From Marisa cornuarietis (Eukaryota; Mollusca; Gastropoda; Architaenioglossa; Ampullariidae), in the NCBI GenBank assembly GCA_004794655.1, contig SMMW01000087.1:3287501-3351500 (forward strand): a DNA stretch of 64,000 bases, given 5' to 3'. Each line of letters starts with the position of its first letter. Position 1 is the first letter of the stretch. The notes under the pieces are model-generated. The model had not been told where the DNA came from and searched no databases. It saw only the letters and a list, made by a program, of their open reading frames with translations. Shown here in pieces: positions 11,766 through 23,194 of the stretch. Both the position numbers and the translations under genes were made by a program.

Positions 11766-14700
11766 CAGCCGACACCCTGGTACCCGTGGACAACAGGCCG
11801 CTTATGGTCAAAGCGATGGCGGCAGTGACAAGATAGAGAGCGGGGGACAGAAACGGGCGGTGCGCTGGGTTGCCCCCAGTCTGGAAAGCAGGCTCCACTC
11901 GGCAGGTTGCGGAGTCCTTGCAGGAAATCTCGCTGTGATCTCCTCTCTCGCACAAAACATGGTAGCCGTCCGGGTAGGCGTGGCAAAGGTCACGAACTGC
12001 ACGACAAACGTCAGCATGCGTAGGTAAGAACAACGGTCTGGAAGCTCATGAGCACACTCGTGTGAACAAGCAAGAAAAAGGTGTTGAACTATATGAGTAC
12101 ACTAATATGAACAGGTAAGGACAGAGATGTTGAACTTTATGAGTACAGTAATATGAACAAGTAAGAGTAGCAGTGTGCTAAAATGTAAAAAATTAATTTT
12201 AAATCGTTATAAGGATTCCGGGGTGGGGGGTGGGGGTACTGAAACGTGGGCCTGCTTTCACATACATAACAACTGACTTACGCATGTAGGTGACATTTCT
12301 CAGTTTCTTGCAGAAGTCGTTGTCTGTGGCGACGTCTGGGATATAGCGTACGCCTGGGGGGTCCCGACAACTGGTGGCATTATAGTCACATGACCAGCAC
12401 TTCGTCCCTACACCTTGTCCTGCACAACAACAAGTCACGCAAGTAGTCGCATTACTTCCGTCTGTGTACACGTCACATGTAGTCACAGTGTGCCAAGTCT
12501 GTGTAAACCTCAAATCACAATATCTATATAACGTGTAAAAGTCACATATAGTTACAATAATATATATTATAAATGTATATATAACCTGTGTGAAAGTCGC
12601 ATATTATCTATATATATATATAACCTGTGTAAAAATCGCATATTATCTATATATATATATAGCCTGTGTAAAAAAAAAATCGCATGTAGTTACAGTATGT
12701 GTTTGTGTCATGTGGAAAAGTAGTAAGTAATCAAGGATATGTTTAACCTAGGTAAAAGTCGCACACAGTTACAGTGTTTATAGCTTGTGTAAAAGTAATG
12801 GTAGTGTCTACATAGTCTGTATAAAAGTCACACGTAGTTACAGTGTTTATACCTTGTGTAAAAGTAATGGTAGTGTCTACATAGTCTGTATAAAAGTCGC
12901 ACACAGTTACAGTGTTTATACCTTGTGTTAAAGTAATGGTCCATAGCCTGTATTAAAGTCGCACGTAGTTACAGTGTTTATACCCTGTGTAAAAGTAATG
13001 GTAGTGTCTACATAGTCTGTATAAAAGTCGCACACAGTTACAGTGTTTATACCCTGTGTAAAAGTAATGGTAGTGTCTACATAGTCTGTATAATAGTCGC
13101 ACGTAGTTACAGTGTTTATACCTTGTGTAAAAGTAATGGTAGTGTCTACATAGTCTGTATAAAAGTCGCACACAGTTACAGTGTTTATACCTTGTGTAAA
13201 AGTAATGGTAGTGTCTACATAGTCTGTATAAAAGTCGCACACAGTTACAGTGTTTATACCTTGTGTAAAAGTAATGGTACTGTCTACATAGTCTGTATAA
13301 AAGTCGCACACAGTTACAGTGTTTATACCTTGTGTAAAAGTAATGGTACTGTCTACATAGTCTGTATAAAAGTCGCACACAGTTACAGTGTTTATACCTT
13401 GTGTAAAAGTAATGGTCCATATCCTGTATTAAAGTCGCACGTAATTACAGTGTTTATACCCTGTGTAAAAGTAATGGTAGTGTCTACATAGCCGCAGCGT
13501 TTCCCATGGCGGGGAGACGTGCGGACATTAAAAAACATCCCGTAAAACGTTAACACCTCAAACATGTGAAAGCTAGCTAATTATTTCATTATTAAAATGT
13601 CAGCGACACAGTTTAACATACACATGTGACACTCCTAATGAAAACACAGATAGAGTGCATGTAAAATCGTGTCTAGTCTCAGTATCTTGTATGTGTCACG
13701 TATGAGGGAAAACATTTGGTATCTACAAGTCACGTATGAGAGAAAACACTTGTATACTTGGTGTATACATGTATGAGAACAACTTTTGGTGTATACAAGT
13801 GTAAACACATGCCAATTTAACAACTTGAAAGCGCTGGAGAGAGAACTCGCGAAGGTTTACAAACTGTGGAAGAAAAAAAAAAAACACTGCACGATCACGC
13901 CATCAAACTTAGTCTGAGATGAACTTCACAGCAGAACACGTGACGTCTGACGGTTGTGTGACCTAACGGTCTGTACGCCTGTACAACAGCTCGTTGCCTT
14001 GCAGACCTTGGCGGAGGGCGCCGTTCAGCTGCCTGTTGCCCTAGAGACCTCAGTGACCTACATCCCCAAACGACACCACCCTCTCCCCCGGAACAGCAAC
14101 AGTCTTGGCACTTCAGCCTCCATATGGGTTCCAGTGAAACAACAACAACAACAAAACTACGGGTTGGACATCTTTTCTACAAGAGAGTTCACAAACACAA
14201 GAGAATGGCGACACTGACCATCGTAAAGGAAACTAATCTCTGTCCATCTACATCTATATTTATGAGGGGTGGCATACATACACAGGAAGGCCACGTCGCT
14301 GCGCCATTCTGTTGTCACTACCACCGCTCTGTGCTTGCCTCTTGTGTGTCTCTGGTGTGTCTGTGTGTGCGTGAGAGAGTGAGAGACTACAGGGAACCGA
14401 GGAAATAGATGGGTGGAGGTTAGAGTTTAGAGTAATATAGTGGTCGGGATGGCTTAAGGGTAGGGGTGGAAGATGGAGGGTGGGAGTATTAACTTTACCA
14501 ACTAGAGAGCTAAATGTATTTTGGCTTACATGTAATAGAGATACAGTGAGTGTCGGTTTCTCATCTTTTATTTACTGCAAATTTTTCTAGATCGTATTTT
14601 GAGGAAAACACGAGAAAGAGGGGATGCATGCCTATTCTTATATGTTAATTTACAGGACTGATGGAAAGGCTGATGAGGATTGTGTGTTTTTATCATTAGT

Positions 14701-17700
14701 GTGAATGCGCCTTTTGCATAAACAGTAATACTGTCAATAAATCATCACACATTGAAAAATTGTAATTGAGGATACACTAGTCACTTTTGTAAACCAAGAC
14801 CAGTTTTACATTGTGTGTTGGTGTATCATAAGGCTTTATTATGTTATTTTTAAATACATTCCATATAAATTGTTCCTGTGTCAGAATGTAGCTCACGCAC
14901 TTGATGACAAAGTACAGGAATTAGCAAAGCAGGCGGCAATGGACGGTGCGCGACATGCTTGCTGGGATTTTCTGGGTTATTCAGCCTCCGCACGCAACTG
15001 GTACCACCAGGAACTTGTACACATCCGTGATACTACATGTCCGGGCAGTGCCTACCATTTACAGGCAGTGGTTCTGAAAATGTGAGTCAGTGGTTTCCCA
15101 GGGCAAAATAAGAAACTCAAGGACAAGTGTCGTGCGTCCGAAGTTATAAAGCGATGTCCAGACCCCGCGGTCACTACTTCATGTTTCTTAACCCTAGAAT
15201 TTTTTTTTTTTTTTTTTTTGCCTCCGCTTTATAACTACGGGTCCTGTGGTAAAACAACATCTGCGGAGTCCAGATACCGCTTTATGACTCGGGAAAACGA
15301 AACGCTTGTCCCTGAGTTCCCCACATTCCCCCCCAGGGCAGACTAACCCTGGCTTCATAACTACGGCTCCAGGGATAAAGCAGGGCTACCTCCTCTACAC
15401 ATCCACACAAAACGGGAGGAAACCCCCGCCTCTCCAAATGTCGCGTCCAGGGTGAGGAGGAAGTAAAACAATGAATACTTTTAGCCTAATGACCTTGTCT
15501 ACAGCATTTCCGCGACATAACCAGTAATTTCTCGGTGAAAGGGAATATAATGAAAGAGGTTGGTTGGTTGGTGGGGGGTGGAGGGGTGGCAGCCCCTGGT
15601 TTTTGCCCATCTTAGTTCATTCGTCAAATGGGCAAGGCAATCTTCTTGCGTGTTGTCAGAACTCAACAAGAAAAGCCAGTTAACTTTCTCTTGCGCTGCG
15701 TAATGCTTCCCCGACTGCAGTACATTTGTCCCTTACATACCAGGCAGGAAGTTCACAACTTGTCAGCAGGCATGGCTGCGTGTTCTCAAGAAATGCGGAG
15801 GGGATGGTTAGGGGTGGTTGGGGAGGGGCTGCTTGACCCCCGTGGCAGCGGCAGCGCGCTCGCATGAAGCGGCTGATCCTTTAACGCCACTTATCGGCTT
15901 CACCTCCACCTGCACGCTGCTTCCAAGTCCCATCTTGTAGAATGGAGAAATCTATAAACCATTTCTACTCTAAAGGGAAAATCAATTTTTAAGGGAGAAT
16001 CAAACTGTAGGCATTACAACTAATGCACGGTGCTTGACAGCCACTAGAACGTGGTCGGAGCTATGACCGTGGCCCGCCAACAGGTCACGTGCAAGGTTTT
16101 TACGGGTACGTGTGTCACAGCGGGAGCGCGTGTAGCACTGGCTATTTTGGGACGGGTATGTGTTTAACGACGGGTAGGTGTGTATTTCACAACTGAGCGT
16201 ATTTCAGACGATGTTTAGTTGTAATGATAAAAAATCAGCTGATGATAGCTTAAGTATTTTGCCATCTTAAACGGGTATCCTTTATGTAAGATCTGTTGGC
16301 GTAAGGAATATCTCAGATTAATCTCTAAATCGAAATCGCAATTTAATTCCATTTGTCATTTCAACCTTTTTTTCCTCGGCCTCAGATAAATCTACTCGCC
16401 CTCTACGAAAGGTACCAAAACAGTTGGTTTCAATCGAATGACAGCTGTGCCCACAGCAACATATGCTCAGCATTTTTTTAAAAGATGTCGATATCCCCAC
16501 CACCAGTCCCCCACATCTCTTCCACGGCTGGCTGGTGATTGTATTCAATCTTTCTGAGGCAACGGACATTGTTTGGATTGAATGATTCTTTAACAACTGA
16601 GTTCACTACATATTTCTTTGTCGCTACGCATTGCTACGCATTTCTCCGCATTTTGTATGGTACTACAGAGGATGGGAAATGAGATGTTTGCTCTTGTGAT
16701 CTACCGCTAAAAGCAATTCAAACAATACATATCGATTGCGGCAATCACTTGAGCGACAACAGGACTGGCAAGAAACATGCTCTCCGCACACACGGAAAGG
16801 TCGCAGTCGTCTCGCCGTCACAGATCCTCTGCAACTCAGACATGTGCACTCATCCTCATCTTTCTCTCTCTCTCTCTCGTGAGGCATCAGGCATCGGTCT
16901 CCAGGCACTTGCTTCTCCTGGGATGTGGCATTTGTCCAAAGGGTTGGCTGTATTCCTCGCCTCCATTCAGCCCCTTTCACCACCACCACCCCCTTCCCAC
17001 AAAGCAGAACCACCTCTAGATTGAACTATTTTCCAATAATACTAAAGCAAACAGTGTTAATGAGGCCACACCGGGACGGGCACTGCCTATCGGTCAGGTA
17101 TATCGGTTATGCCGGACCAAAGAAGATATCCTCCTTGGCCGGACGGTGACAAAAGACCAACGTCAGCAGTACTAGCAATCATCAGTAACAAAATCCTCTT
17201 ATCGTGGGGAAGATGGTATAAGAATAGTTAACAACATCCCCTTATGGTGGGAAGGATGGTATAAGAATAGTTAACAAAACCCCTTATCGTGTTGGGGATA
17301 GTAGAAGAACAGTTAACAACATCCTCTAATCGTGGGGAGAATAGTAGAACAGTTAACTAAATCCCATTATCATTGGAAAGACAAGTAAGCAAAACCGAAA
17401 CTGAGCTGGGGACAGAATGTACGATCACGTGATTTGCGAGGCCACGTCGATGGCTGCTGAGCACCCGAAAACCGTGTCGTGTACTACATTAACCATTTAC
17501 TAGAACCGTACAAACAACTACTTATTAACCATACTATGACTCACAGTAATAAGGAACCACGCTAATACTATACCTGTTAGTGTTTCTAGCAATATTAGTT
17601 ATGTTGGAAATACTATTAGATTTAGTTAATTGGGAGGGGGGAGGGATTACCGATACGTAATACTGTTACTAACCGTTAATAGGGAAGTACAGAAACACAT

Positions 17701-18071
17701 AACCTGCTTGTAATGAACCGAGCGAATAGGTTGTGAACCCTCTTGTACAGTTACAAATCATGTGATCGACCTGCCCCTTGAAAACTTCTTCCTCTGTCCA
17801 TCGGAGCTATTTATAGACCTATTACAGGAGATGCAACTGCCAAACTTCCTCAAATGTTGGTCTATATTTATCCAGTTAAGGATCTTCAGAAACAAGACAC
17901 ACACACTCCTTCTAATATCTTCGTTTGCCTTACAAAGTACAAGTGAAAAATAAGTATACAGTACTAATCGGGTCATGTATACTCTCTACCTATTTTTGTC
18001 TACCTAGTATATTACAGGAACTAAAAGATGAAAAAAAGTTTCGATTCCTTTGATGAATTATTAAAATTAAC

Positions 18072-18112
<41 letters not shown>

Positions 18113-19387
18113 GAGTATATACACAGCTAGGTGTCGCAGTTCTTTCCTGCATGGGTGCCCACGTGGGTGAGCTGAAGATCAATCAATGGCGAGCCTTAAA
18201 AGAGTCTGGTGAACACTTTTCTCCTTTAACACAACCATCGATAATTACATAAGCATGCGACAGGCCGGAGGGAAATGCCAGCACCTGTTATTCACGAGCC
18301 TACACTGCGCTGCCACTGCTGTAATTTGTCTCTGGTTACCGCGGGGCCTGCTGGAACAGGATGTGACGTCACAGCCCCGTGGAGCGCCGCCATGCACTAG
18401 TAATCAGCTGTGACGCCACCAGCCAACATTAATCGACCTCAGCTCTATTGTAGTCTTGTCTTAATGCCTACATTTTCTCGGCGAAAGAAAACTTTGTTAA
18501 TCTCTCCCGCTCCTTCTCTCTCTCTCTCTCACACACACACAGCCGAAGTGTTTTTGCGAAGCTCATTTCAGGTTCAAAGAGTCACGGTGTGACGAGTCAA
18601 GTGTGCACGTGAGCGCCCTTCGATGTGGCAACATAGACGGTGACGGCATGCTGAGAGTGAAGCATGGATGGAGGGCGTTGAGGGATGGGTGGGTGGCAGA
18701 TGGTCGGTGCCTGTGCAGAAGAGTGACACGGGGATCGAGGCAGATGGCATGTAAGTCGAGCCAGTCAAGCGCTACGCAGCACCGAGGGTAGGAGGAGGAG
18801 GAGAAGGAGGGCAGATGCTGCGACAATTAAGAGGCAGAACCTCACAGTGGGGGGAGGGGGAGGAAACTTCCCTCGTACCCACATTGTTTACAAAGGATGC
18901 AAATGCGTTGAGAGCGGCTTTTAATGATATTCTCCTGATAAAGGACAGGAACAGAAATATTTTCTCTCACACACACACACACACTTTGACACACTCATAA
19001 ACACAAGTTCTTACACGTGTAGAGATACGCTCTTCTGTGTACGTATACTGCGCATCACGGAAATAGAAATTTGTGCGAAATCGCCGAAGATCACATCGCG
19101 ACAAAAGAACGAATGGAAAACTACACATGCCACAAATAATTCTGCTCGATACGTGTGTATTTATTGTTTGGGTCGCAATATGCACGATTCAAACTTGCGT
19201 TCGTGCCAGAGTGGAGAGAAAAGAGAGGCAGGATGTAGCACTATTCTAGCCATCACAGCCACACGCACGCATCTACACACAACACGTGCATCTACTACAC
19301 ACAACACGTGCTTCCCAACTTACCCGCACAACAGACGATGTGAACGACCACGAAAGTGAGACACAGAGACCATCGTGAGGCCTTCAT
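11752..19387 (-). CDS. Small secreted/GPI-anchored cysteine-rich protein (Ly6/quiver-like)
   Basis: Three coding exons on the minus strand: 19324-19387, 12282-12419 and 11752-11996. Donors (CGG|GTAAGT, ATGC|GTAAGT) and acceptors (gttgttgtgcag|GA, ttgtcgtgcag|TT) are canonical. Both junctions keep phase (1+2 nt), giving 148 aa. Exon 1 encodes a signal peptide, MKASRWSLCLTFVVVHIVCC. The mature part has eight cysteines (about C29, C32, C39, C58, C72, C83, C93, C99), starting with a CWSC pair, and two N-glycosylation sites (NAT, NVT). The C-terminus is hydrophobic (SPALYLVTAAIALTISGLL), then 12 mostly small or polar residues. This suggests a GPI-attachment signal or, less likely, a single membrane span. 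Size, exon plan and cysteine opening recall Ly6/uPAR three-finger or quiver/sleepless-type proteins. The usual terminal CN is not evident, so the family is tentative. Intron 1 (6.9 kb) contains a 69-bp minisatellite. GC-rich sequence upstream of exon 1 may be the promoter. Confidence 0.75.
12035..12165. repeat. Tandem repeat of about 51 bp in intron 2 of the Ly6-like gene
   Basis: Three diverged copies share 'ttgaact-tatgagtaca' and 'taatatgaaca-gtaag' blocks. They fill most of the intron between coding exons 2 and 3. Confidence 0.65.
12465..13493. repeat. 69-bp minisatellite in intron 1 of the Ly6-like gene
   Basis: From about 12755 there are some eleven near-identical units built on 'cacacagttacagtgttta' and 'ttgtgtaaaagtaatggta'. 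Successive acagtgttta blocks start 69 bp apart (12771, 12840, 12909, 13040, 13109), with occasional 62-bp deletion units. Degenerate copies with TA-rich inserts reach back to about 12465, 45 bases from exon 2. Because 69 is 3 x 23, several frames on both strands stay open across the array; this does not indicate a protein. Confidence 0.92.
13494..14884. other. Intron 1 sequence of the Ly6-like gene, no further feature
   Basis: Includes a loose direct repeat of 'cacgtatgag-gaaaacattt' near 13697-13790 and CAA-rich and GT-rich runs near 14140-14380. No exon on either strand could be supported. Confidence 0.4.
14885..15081 (+). other. Candidate orphan coding exon, function unknown
   Basis: A 197-nt plus-strand segment is bounded by a good acceptor (ttgttcctgtgtcag|AATG) and a good donor (GAAAAT|GTGAGT). 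It is open in one frame for 65 codons with a balanced, protein-like composition (for example KVQELAKQAAMDG, then SARNWYHQELVHIRD). I do not recognise the family. It lies inside the long intron of the opposite-strand Ly6-like gene, and I could not find partner exons. It may be a real exon of an overlapping gene, an exon of a decayed transposon, or chance. Confidence 0.3.
15112..15320. mobile_element. Foldback/MITE-like inverted repeat
   Basis: The left arm (15112-15170: gaaactcaaggacaagtgtc, then gttataaagcg) and the right arm (15262-15320) are imperfect inverted copies about 60 bp long. Both contain ctca-ggacaag, ataaagcg and tc-ga-ccgc in mirrored order. A 22-base T run sits in the loop. No clear target duplication or transposase. 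Confidence 0.55.
15330..17185. other. Intronic stretch without a recognised gene
   Basis: Still inside intron 1 of the Ly6-like gene. GT-rich and A-rich tracts and a CT run at 16861-16879 are present; nothing else is supported. Confidence 0.4.
17189..17385. repeat. Minisatellite of about 52 bp, four copies
   Basis: Four diverged units share 'aatcc-cttatcgtgggg' and 'atagtta(a)caacatcc' blocks (gttaaca, taagaatag). Confidence 0.7.
17390..19323. other. 5' part of intron 1 of the Ly6-like gene
   Basis: Contains a 34-base CA microsatellite (18077-18110), a CRE-like palindrome TGACGTCA at 18364, and CT/CA runs at 18515-18540 and 18964-18984. No coding evidence. Confidence 0.4.
18077..18110. repeat. 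CA microsatellite
   Basis: Sixteen or so uninterrupted CA units. Confidence 0.95.
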
Positions 19388-20599
19388 CTCCGCCGTCAGC
19401 AGCACAGCACGTCGTGTCCTCCACATTAGTCCCAAAAGTTGCTGAGAACAAACCAAGACAAAGCACAGGGACTGCGGGCGAAGCACGCGCCCCACACACG
19501 ACCCAAGTTTCACAAAGACCGCCGCACAGCCTGGGCCCGCTGGGCCGCTTCCTCGCGCGCTGGGGCCTCGATCTCCCGACACGCGCAACCTCCAACAACA
19601 CGGCCAACCACCGCCAACCGCTATACACGTAGCCTTGTGACAGAAAAGTTGACGCAGCTGTGGGCGAAAGAAAGAGAATGGGAGCGACAGGAAGGGGATG
19701 TGACGAAACACGAAAGGGATTTTCACGAAACCATGAATCAGCCCACTCTCTTAAACAGTTCTCGTTTATTGGCAACTGTATTGTTTCTAGTCCTTACAAA
19801 AGTTAGAAATTAATGCCCAAAAAAAAAAAAAGCCGACTGTGGTCGTATCTATAAAGCCTCATTTTGCTGTTACCATCAAAACTCAAGTTTACGAAAAGTA
19901 CTTGCATCTCACTTTTTAAAAAAGTGGGAAATGTAACACTTCAGTAATGACAAAAAGTAATAACCGGTAATATTACAACTTACACAATCTTTAAATTATG
20001 TTTAAAGCTCTTTTGTGGTAATTATTATCCTGATATACAGTGAACAGTACAACTTTATCAATGTGTATATATTATATAGTATCTACATGTTTTTAAATGT
20101 TTACATTGATGAAAAATGATCGAGCTATTTACATCTGCATGTTAAAATATCTTTATGCTTGTTAATTGACAACACTGATGTGTTCGAGGAATGAAACAAT
20201 CATTTTCAGCGGATGCATCGTTTTGTTAAAATGGAAATAAAAAATTGGACATTCCTGGTTCTACAGTTTTTGGAGCAGACATTTACGGGTCTTCTTTTGA
20301 GCCATTCTACAATGATGAGTATGTAGTACTCATCTCCATTAAAGAGAGTACCAAATGGAATTTGGGTGAATTTCTTTTATTTGTGAAACAGTAATTAGTA
20401 ATATAGTGTTGGTTTCAATCCATTGTAAATTCAGCAGAGTGACAAAAGAAAAGTACAGATTAAAAGGTTCACTTTGGACTGCACTTGTAGTATGAACTGT
20501 TGGCACTTTTCATTACCAACAGATGGCACGTGACCGTAACCTTGACACTTGCGATGTTTGCAGGTAAAAGAAGACATCAGCTATACTTCAGTTTCAAAA

Positions 20600-20600
<1 letters not shown>
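19388..20600. other. Upstream region of the Ly6-like gene, then AT-rich sequence
   Basis: 19400-19640 is notably GC-rich with many CpG pairs and lies directly upstream (minus strand) of the signal-peptide exon, as expected for its 5' UTR and promoter. Beyond 19800 the sequence turns AT-rich with no recognisable feature. Confidence 0.4.

Positions 20601-20652
<52 letters not shown>
20601..20652. repeat. CA microsatellite, 26 units
   Basis: Uninterrupted CA run of 52 bases; likely length-polymorphic. Confidence 0.95.
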
Positions 20653-20653
<1 letters not shown>

Positions 20654-20978
20654 TGCCCTAGCAAACAGAAATGGAATCTTTTCGAAATATTTTATTTATA
20701 TGTCATGTGACAACGCTGAAAGAATATTACTTAGAATTAAAAGAAGTGCGAGTGTGTGATTTCTGTGAATTCGATTTACCTTTTAAATCGCATTTTTACA
20801 ACAAACATTTTGCTCTGTTATTCTTCATCAGAGGGAAAAGCGTTCACATGTTCTGTTGTCTAACAGCTTGACTTGATGCAAAGACACTTGATTACGGAGA
20901 AAAAGGTTTCCTCGCCATGGAGGTCTGATGTATGAGGGAATTACGTTTTCAGGCGCCGGACAAAGAGGTCTGTCCTCC

Positions 20979-21083
20979 CAGTGGCGTAGGAACCAGGGGG
21001 GGGGGTAAGGGGGCAGCTGCCCCTTCAGAAAAAAAATACTGAAGAGGCAAGAATGTGAAGCCGAGTATCTTCCTACACCACTG
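20979..21083. mobile_element. 105-bp MITE with CAGTGGCGTAGGAA ends
   Basis: The left end CAGTGGCGTAGGAA and right end CTTCCTACACCACTG are inverted repeats. They are flanked by a perfect 5-bp duplication CCTCC (20974-20978 and 21084-21088). The interior has a G run and an A run and no coding capacity. It shares termini with the element at 31584. The ends resemble hAT-type termini; a 5-bp duplication would fit the hAT5-like subgroup rather than classic 8-bp hAT elements. Confidence 0.75.
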
Positions 21084-21088
21084 CCTCC

Positions 21089-22925
21089 TTCTTTCTCGGA
21101 ACGGCGGGTGGAGGTTGGAGTGGGAGCCGTGGTCCTGAGGCGTTTGTCATTAAAACAATGAAGATTCCGGTTTACTGGGTCAGATCCCGCCTCCAGCACA
21201 CAAAATTTCTTCCTGGCTGCTGTAGCTGTTTTCACGGCTTAACTTGCTAGCCCAAACATAAAAAACGGAATAATCATCTGCCTTGTCGCTTGCCACCCAC
21301 GGGCAAGTCAAGTATTCACAAATTGTTATTATTACATCTTTACAAATAAAACTCATGATATTTTTATCTTGGGTCCAACATACAGCAGATGTAACACTCG
21401 GAGAGAGAATAACACTGGATGTAGCCCTCCCTTCCCCTCTCCCCCCCCCCGAGACCGGGTGCACAAACGCGCTATAAGGGTGGTATCAACCAGGGATGGT
21501 ATAAGGTCGACTTAGCTTGTATTTCGACACTCACACCCGGTACAAGACGTCGCACTCGGTATGCAGGTGCGCCCAACGTTCCACGCGCAAATCGCCTTAA
21601 CGCATTACCACCTCACCTGATTAATCACCCCACACCTCGGATCCTGTCACACCCTGCTTCGTAGGTTTGACCAGCCCTGCCCCAGACAGTACACGGGCTG
21701 TGGCCCCCTCCACACTTATTTAAGCTACCCGTGACAGTGAAAATACTGTTACAACATCACAGACTTCCCGATTCAGACATGAGTGTGTCAAATATGCCAA
21801 ATCTGCTCATATAAAAACGTGTCAAGTGGGTCACAGTTCTAGCAGATGTAGGTCGAGAATTCCCGCGTTAACCTCCCTCGAGTCTCGTTTTCAGTCTGTC
21901 AGAACTGACCCGAGTACACTAATTGCGTCAAGCTATTTGTGTGACTTCTGCACCACAACAACGACTACCACTGAGCCTCCTGACTCATGCACACATGTAC
22001 ATCCGTAGGCGCGTGTGAAGTACCCGCGTCTGCTTTTATCACATACACAGTGCCTGCATTCGCTCGTGTGATATACTCAGATAGGAGTTATAGATCACGG
22101 CGATCGTTGAGCTTTTCGATCCAAGGATTCTGTTCGACGATGAGGTGCAATGGTTTTTTTCTTACATCTCTAAGCTCTGATGCCCAAGTCTGTAAAATAT
22201 TATGCAGACCGATAAGATCAGAGGGAAATAATTAGGAGTACTCGGCTCTCTTCTTTCCCTCCTAAATCCCTTTCACGACTAGTCTAAGTTACCCAAGTAA
22301 CTTAAGTTACTAATTAGCCTACAAAGTCTTTTTTTTCCACAGAGCCCATGGTCGCGTCGCAGGATCATCCTCGGCAAAAAACGTAGTCCTCTCACATGGA
22401 GTCTCAACAAAAGACACACATAGCCCCAGGAGAAGGGTGGCCACTATAGCACGCAGTCACTGACTGCTGAACTATAAAACATGGAGTAGTATTTAGGCAC
22501 GTGCATGCTTGCCATTTGTTCTCGCCGCGTGTCAGGCCGAGCTATCAGTAAGGGGAGGACAGGATAGCGACCGATGATCAAAAGCTTGTTTTCTTTCATG
22601 GACAACAATACAGAATAGCGGATGTTTTTTTCCGATTACGTGGTCAGCCGTGCCCACCTACCGCTCCCCCCACTTTAGTCACTTCGCTTTCTTCTGGCTT
22701 TCTATCCCGTGTGGAGATACTTCAGACATTAGGGTGGGAGAAGATAGATCACAACAACACCCTCAGATGAGCGATGAAGGATGTCAGGTCTGGAATAAGA
22801 TCTGTGCTGCAGGCTCAACAAAATATCTGGCCCGTGTGAATGTGGTTCTGAGAAACAGACCCCCCCCCCACCCCGAGCATTTTTCTTCAGACCTGTGTAA
22901 TCCGAGAAAAAGCGTACTTTAAGCT
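21089..22925. other. Stretch without a recognised gene
   Basis: C-homopolymer near 21442-21451 and a 16-bp perfect palindrome at 22296-22311. No coding support. Confidence 0.4.
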
Positions 22926-22927
22926 CT

Positions 22928-23194
22928 GGGACCAGTTGCACAACACGTTTCTAAACCTTAAAACTGTTCTAAAGAAGCAAAATCACTTCTTAGCCATTTT
23001 GACGCATTGCAGAAAAACATACAAAACATTGTACTAACAGGACGGAAAGTCAGACTTAAACAACTTTATCTTAGTTAAAGCAGTTTTAGTTTTAAAATTC
23101 CAAAATTGTGGTGTGCACGTAAAACTAAGTATCTAAATAGAGTTAAGGCCTAAAAGTGTTTAAAATTAGAAATGTGTTGTGCAACTGGCCCCTG
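22928..23194. mobile_element. MITE with CCAGTTGCACAACAC termini
   Basis: The left end (ccagttgcacaacacgtttc) and right end (gaaatgtgttgtgcaactgg) are inverted copies of each other over more than 20 bases. Total length is about 265 bp, AT-rich, with no coding capacity. A possible duplication CTGGGA lies outside both ends, but the exact boundary is ambiguous by a few bases. A second, interrupted copy is at 49793. Confidence 0.75.

Noticed and set aside
12928..13420. Long repetitive open frames on both strands (150, 155 and 122 codons)
   Set aside because: They arise from a 69-bp minisatellite whose period is divisible by three; three frames are open at once, with no signal, motif or splice support.
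19320..19813. Long frames on both strands in the GC-rich block
   Set aside because: CpG-rich sequence rarely contains stops; only the short signal-peptide exon with its GTAAGT donor has independent support.
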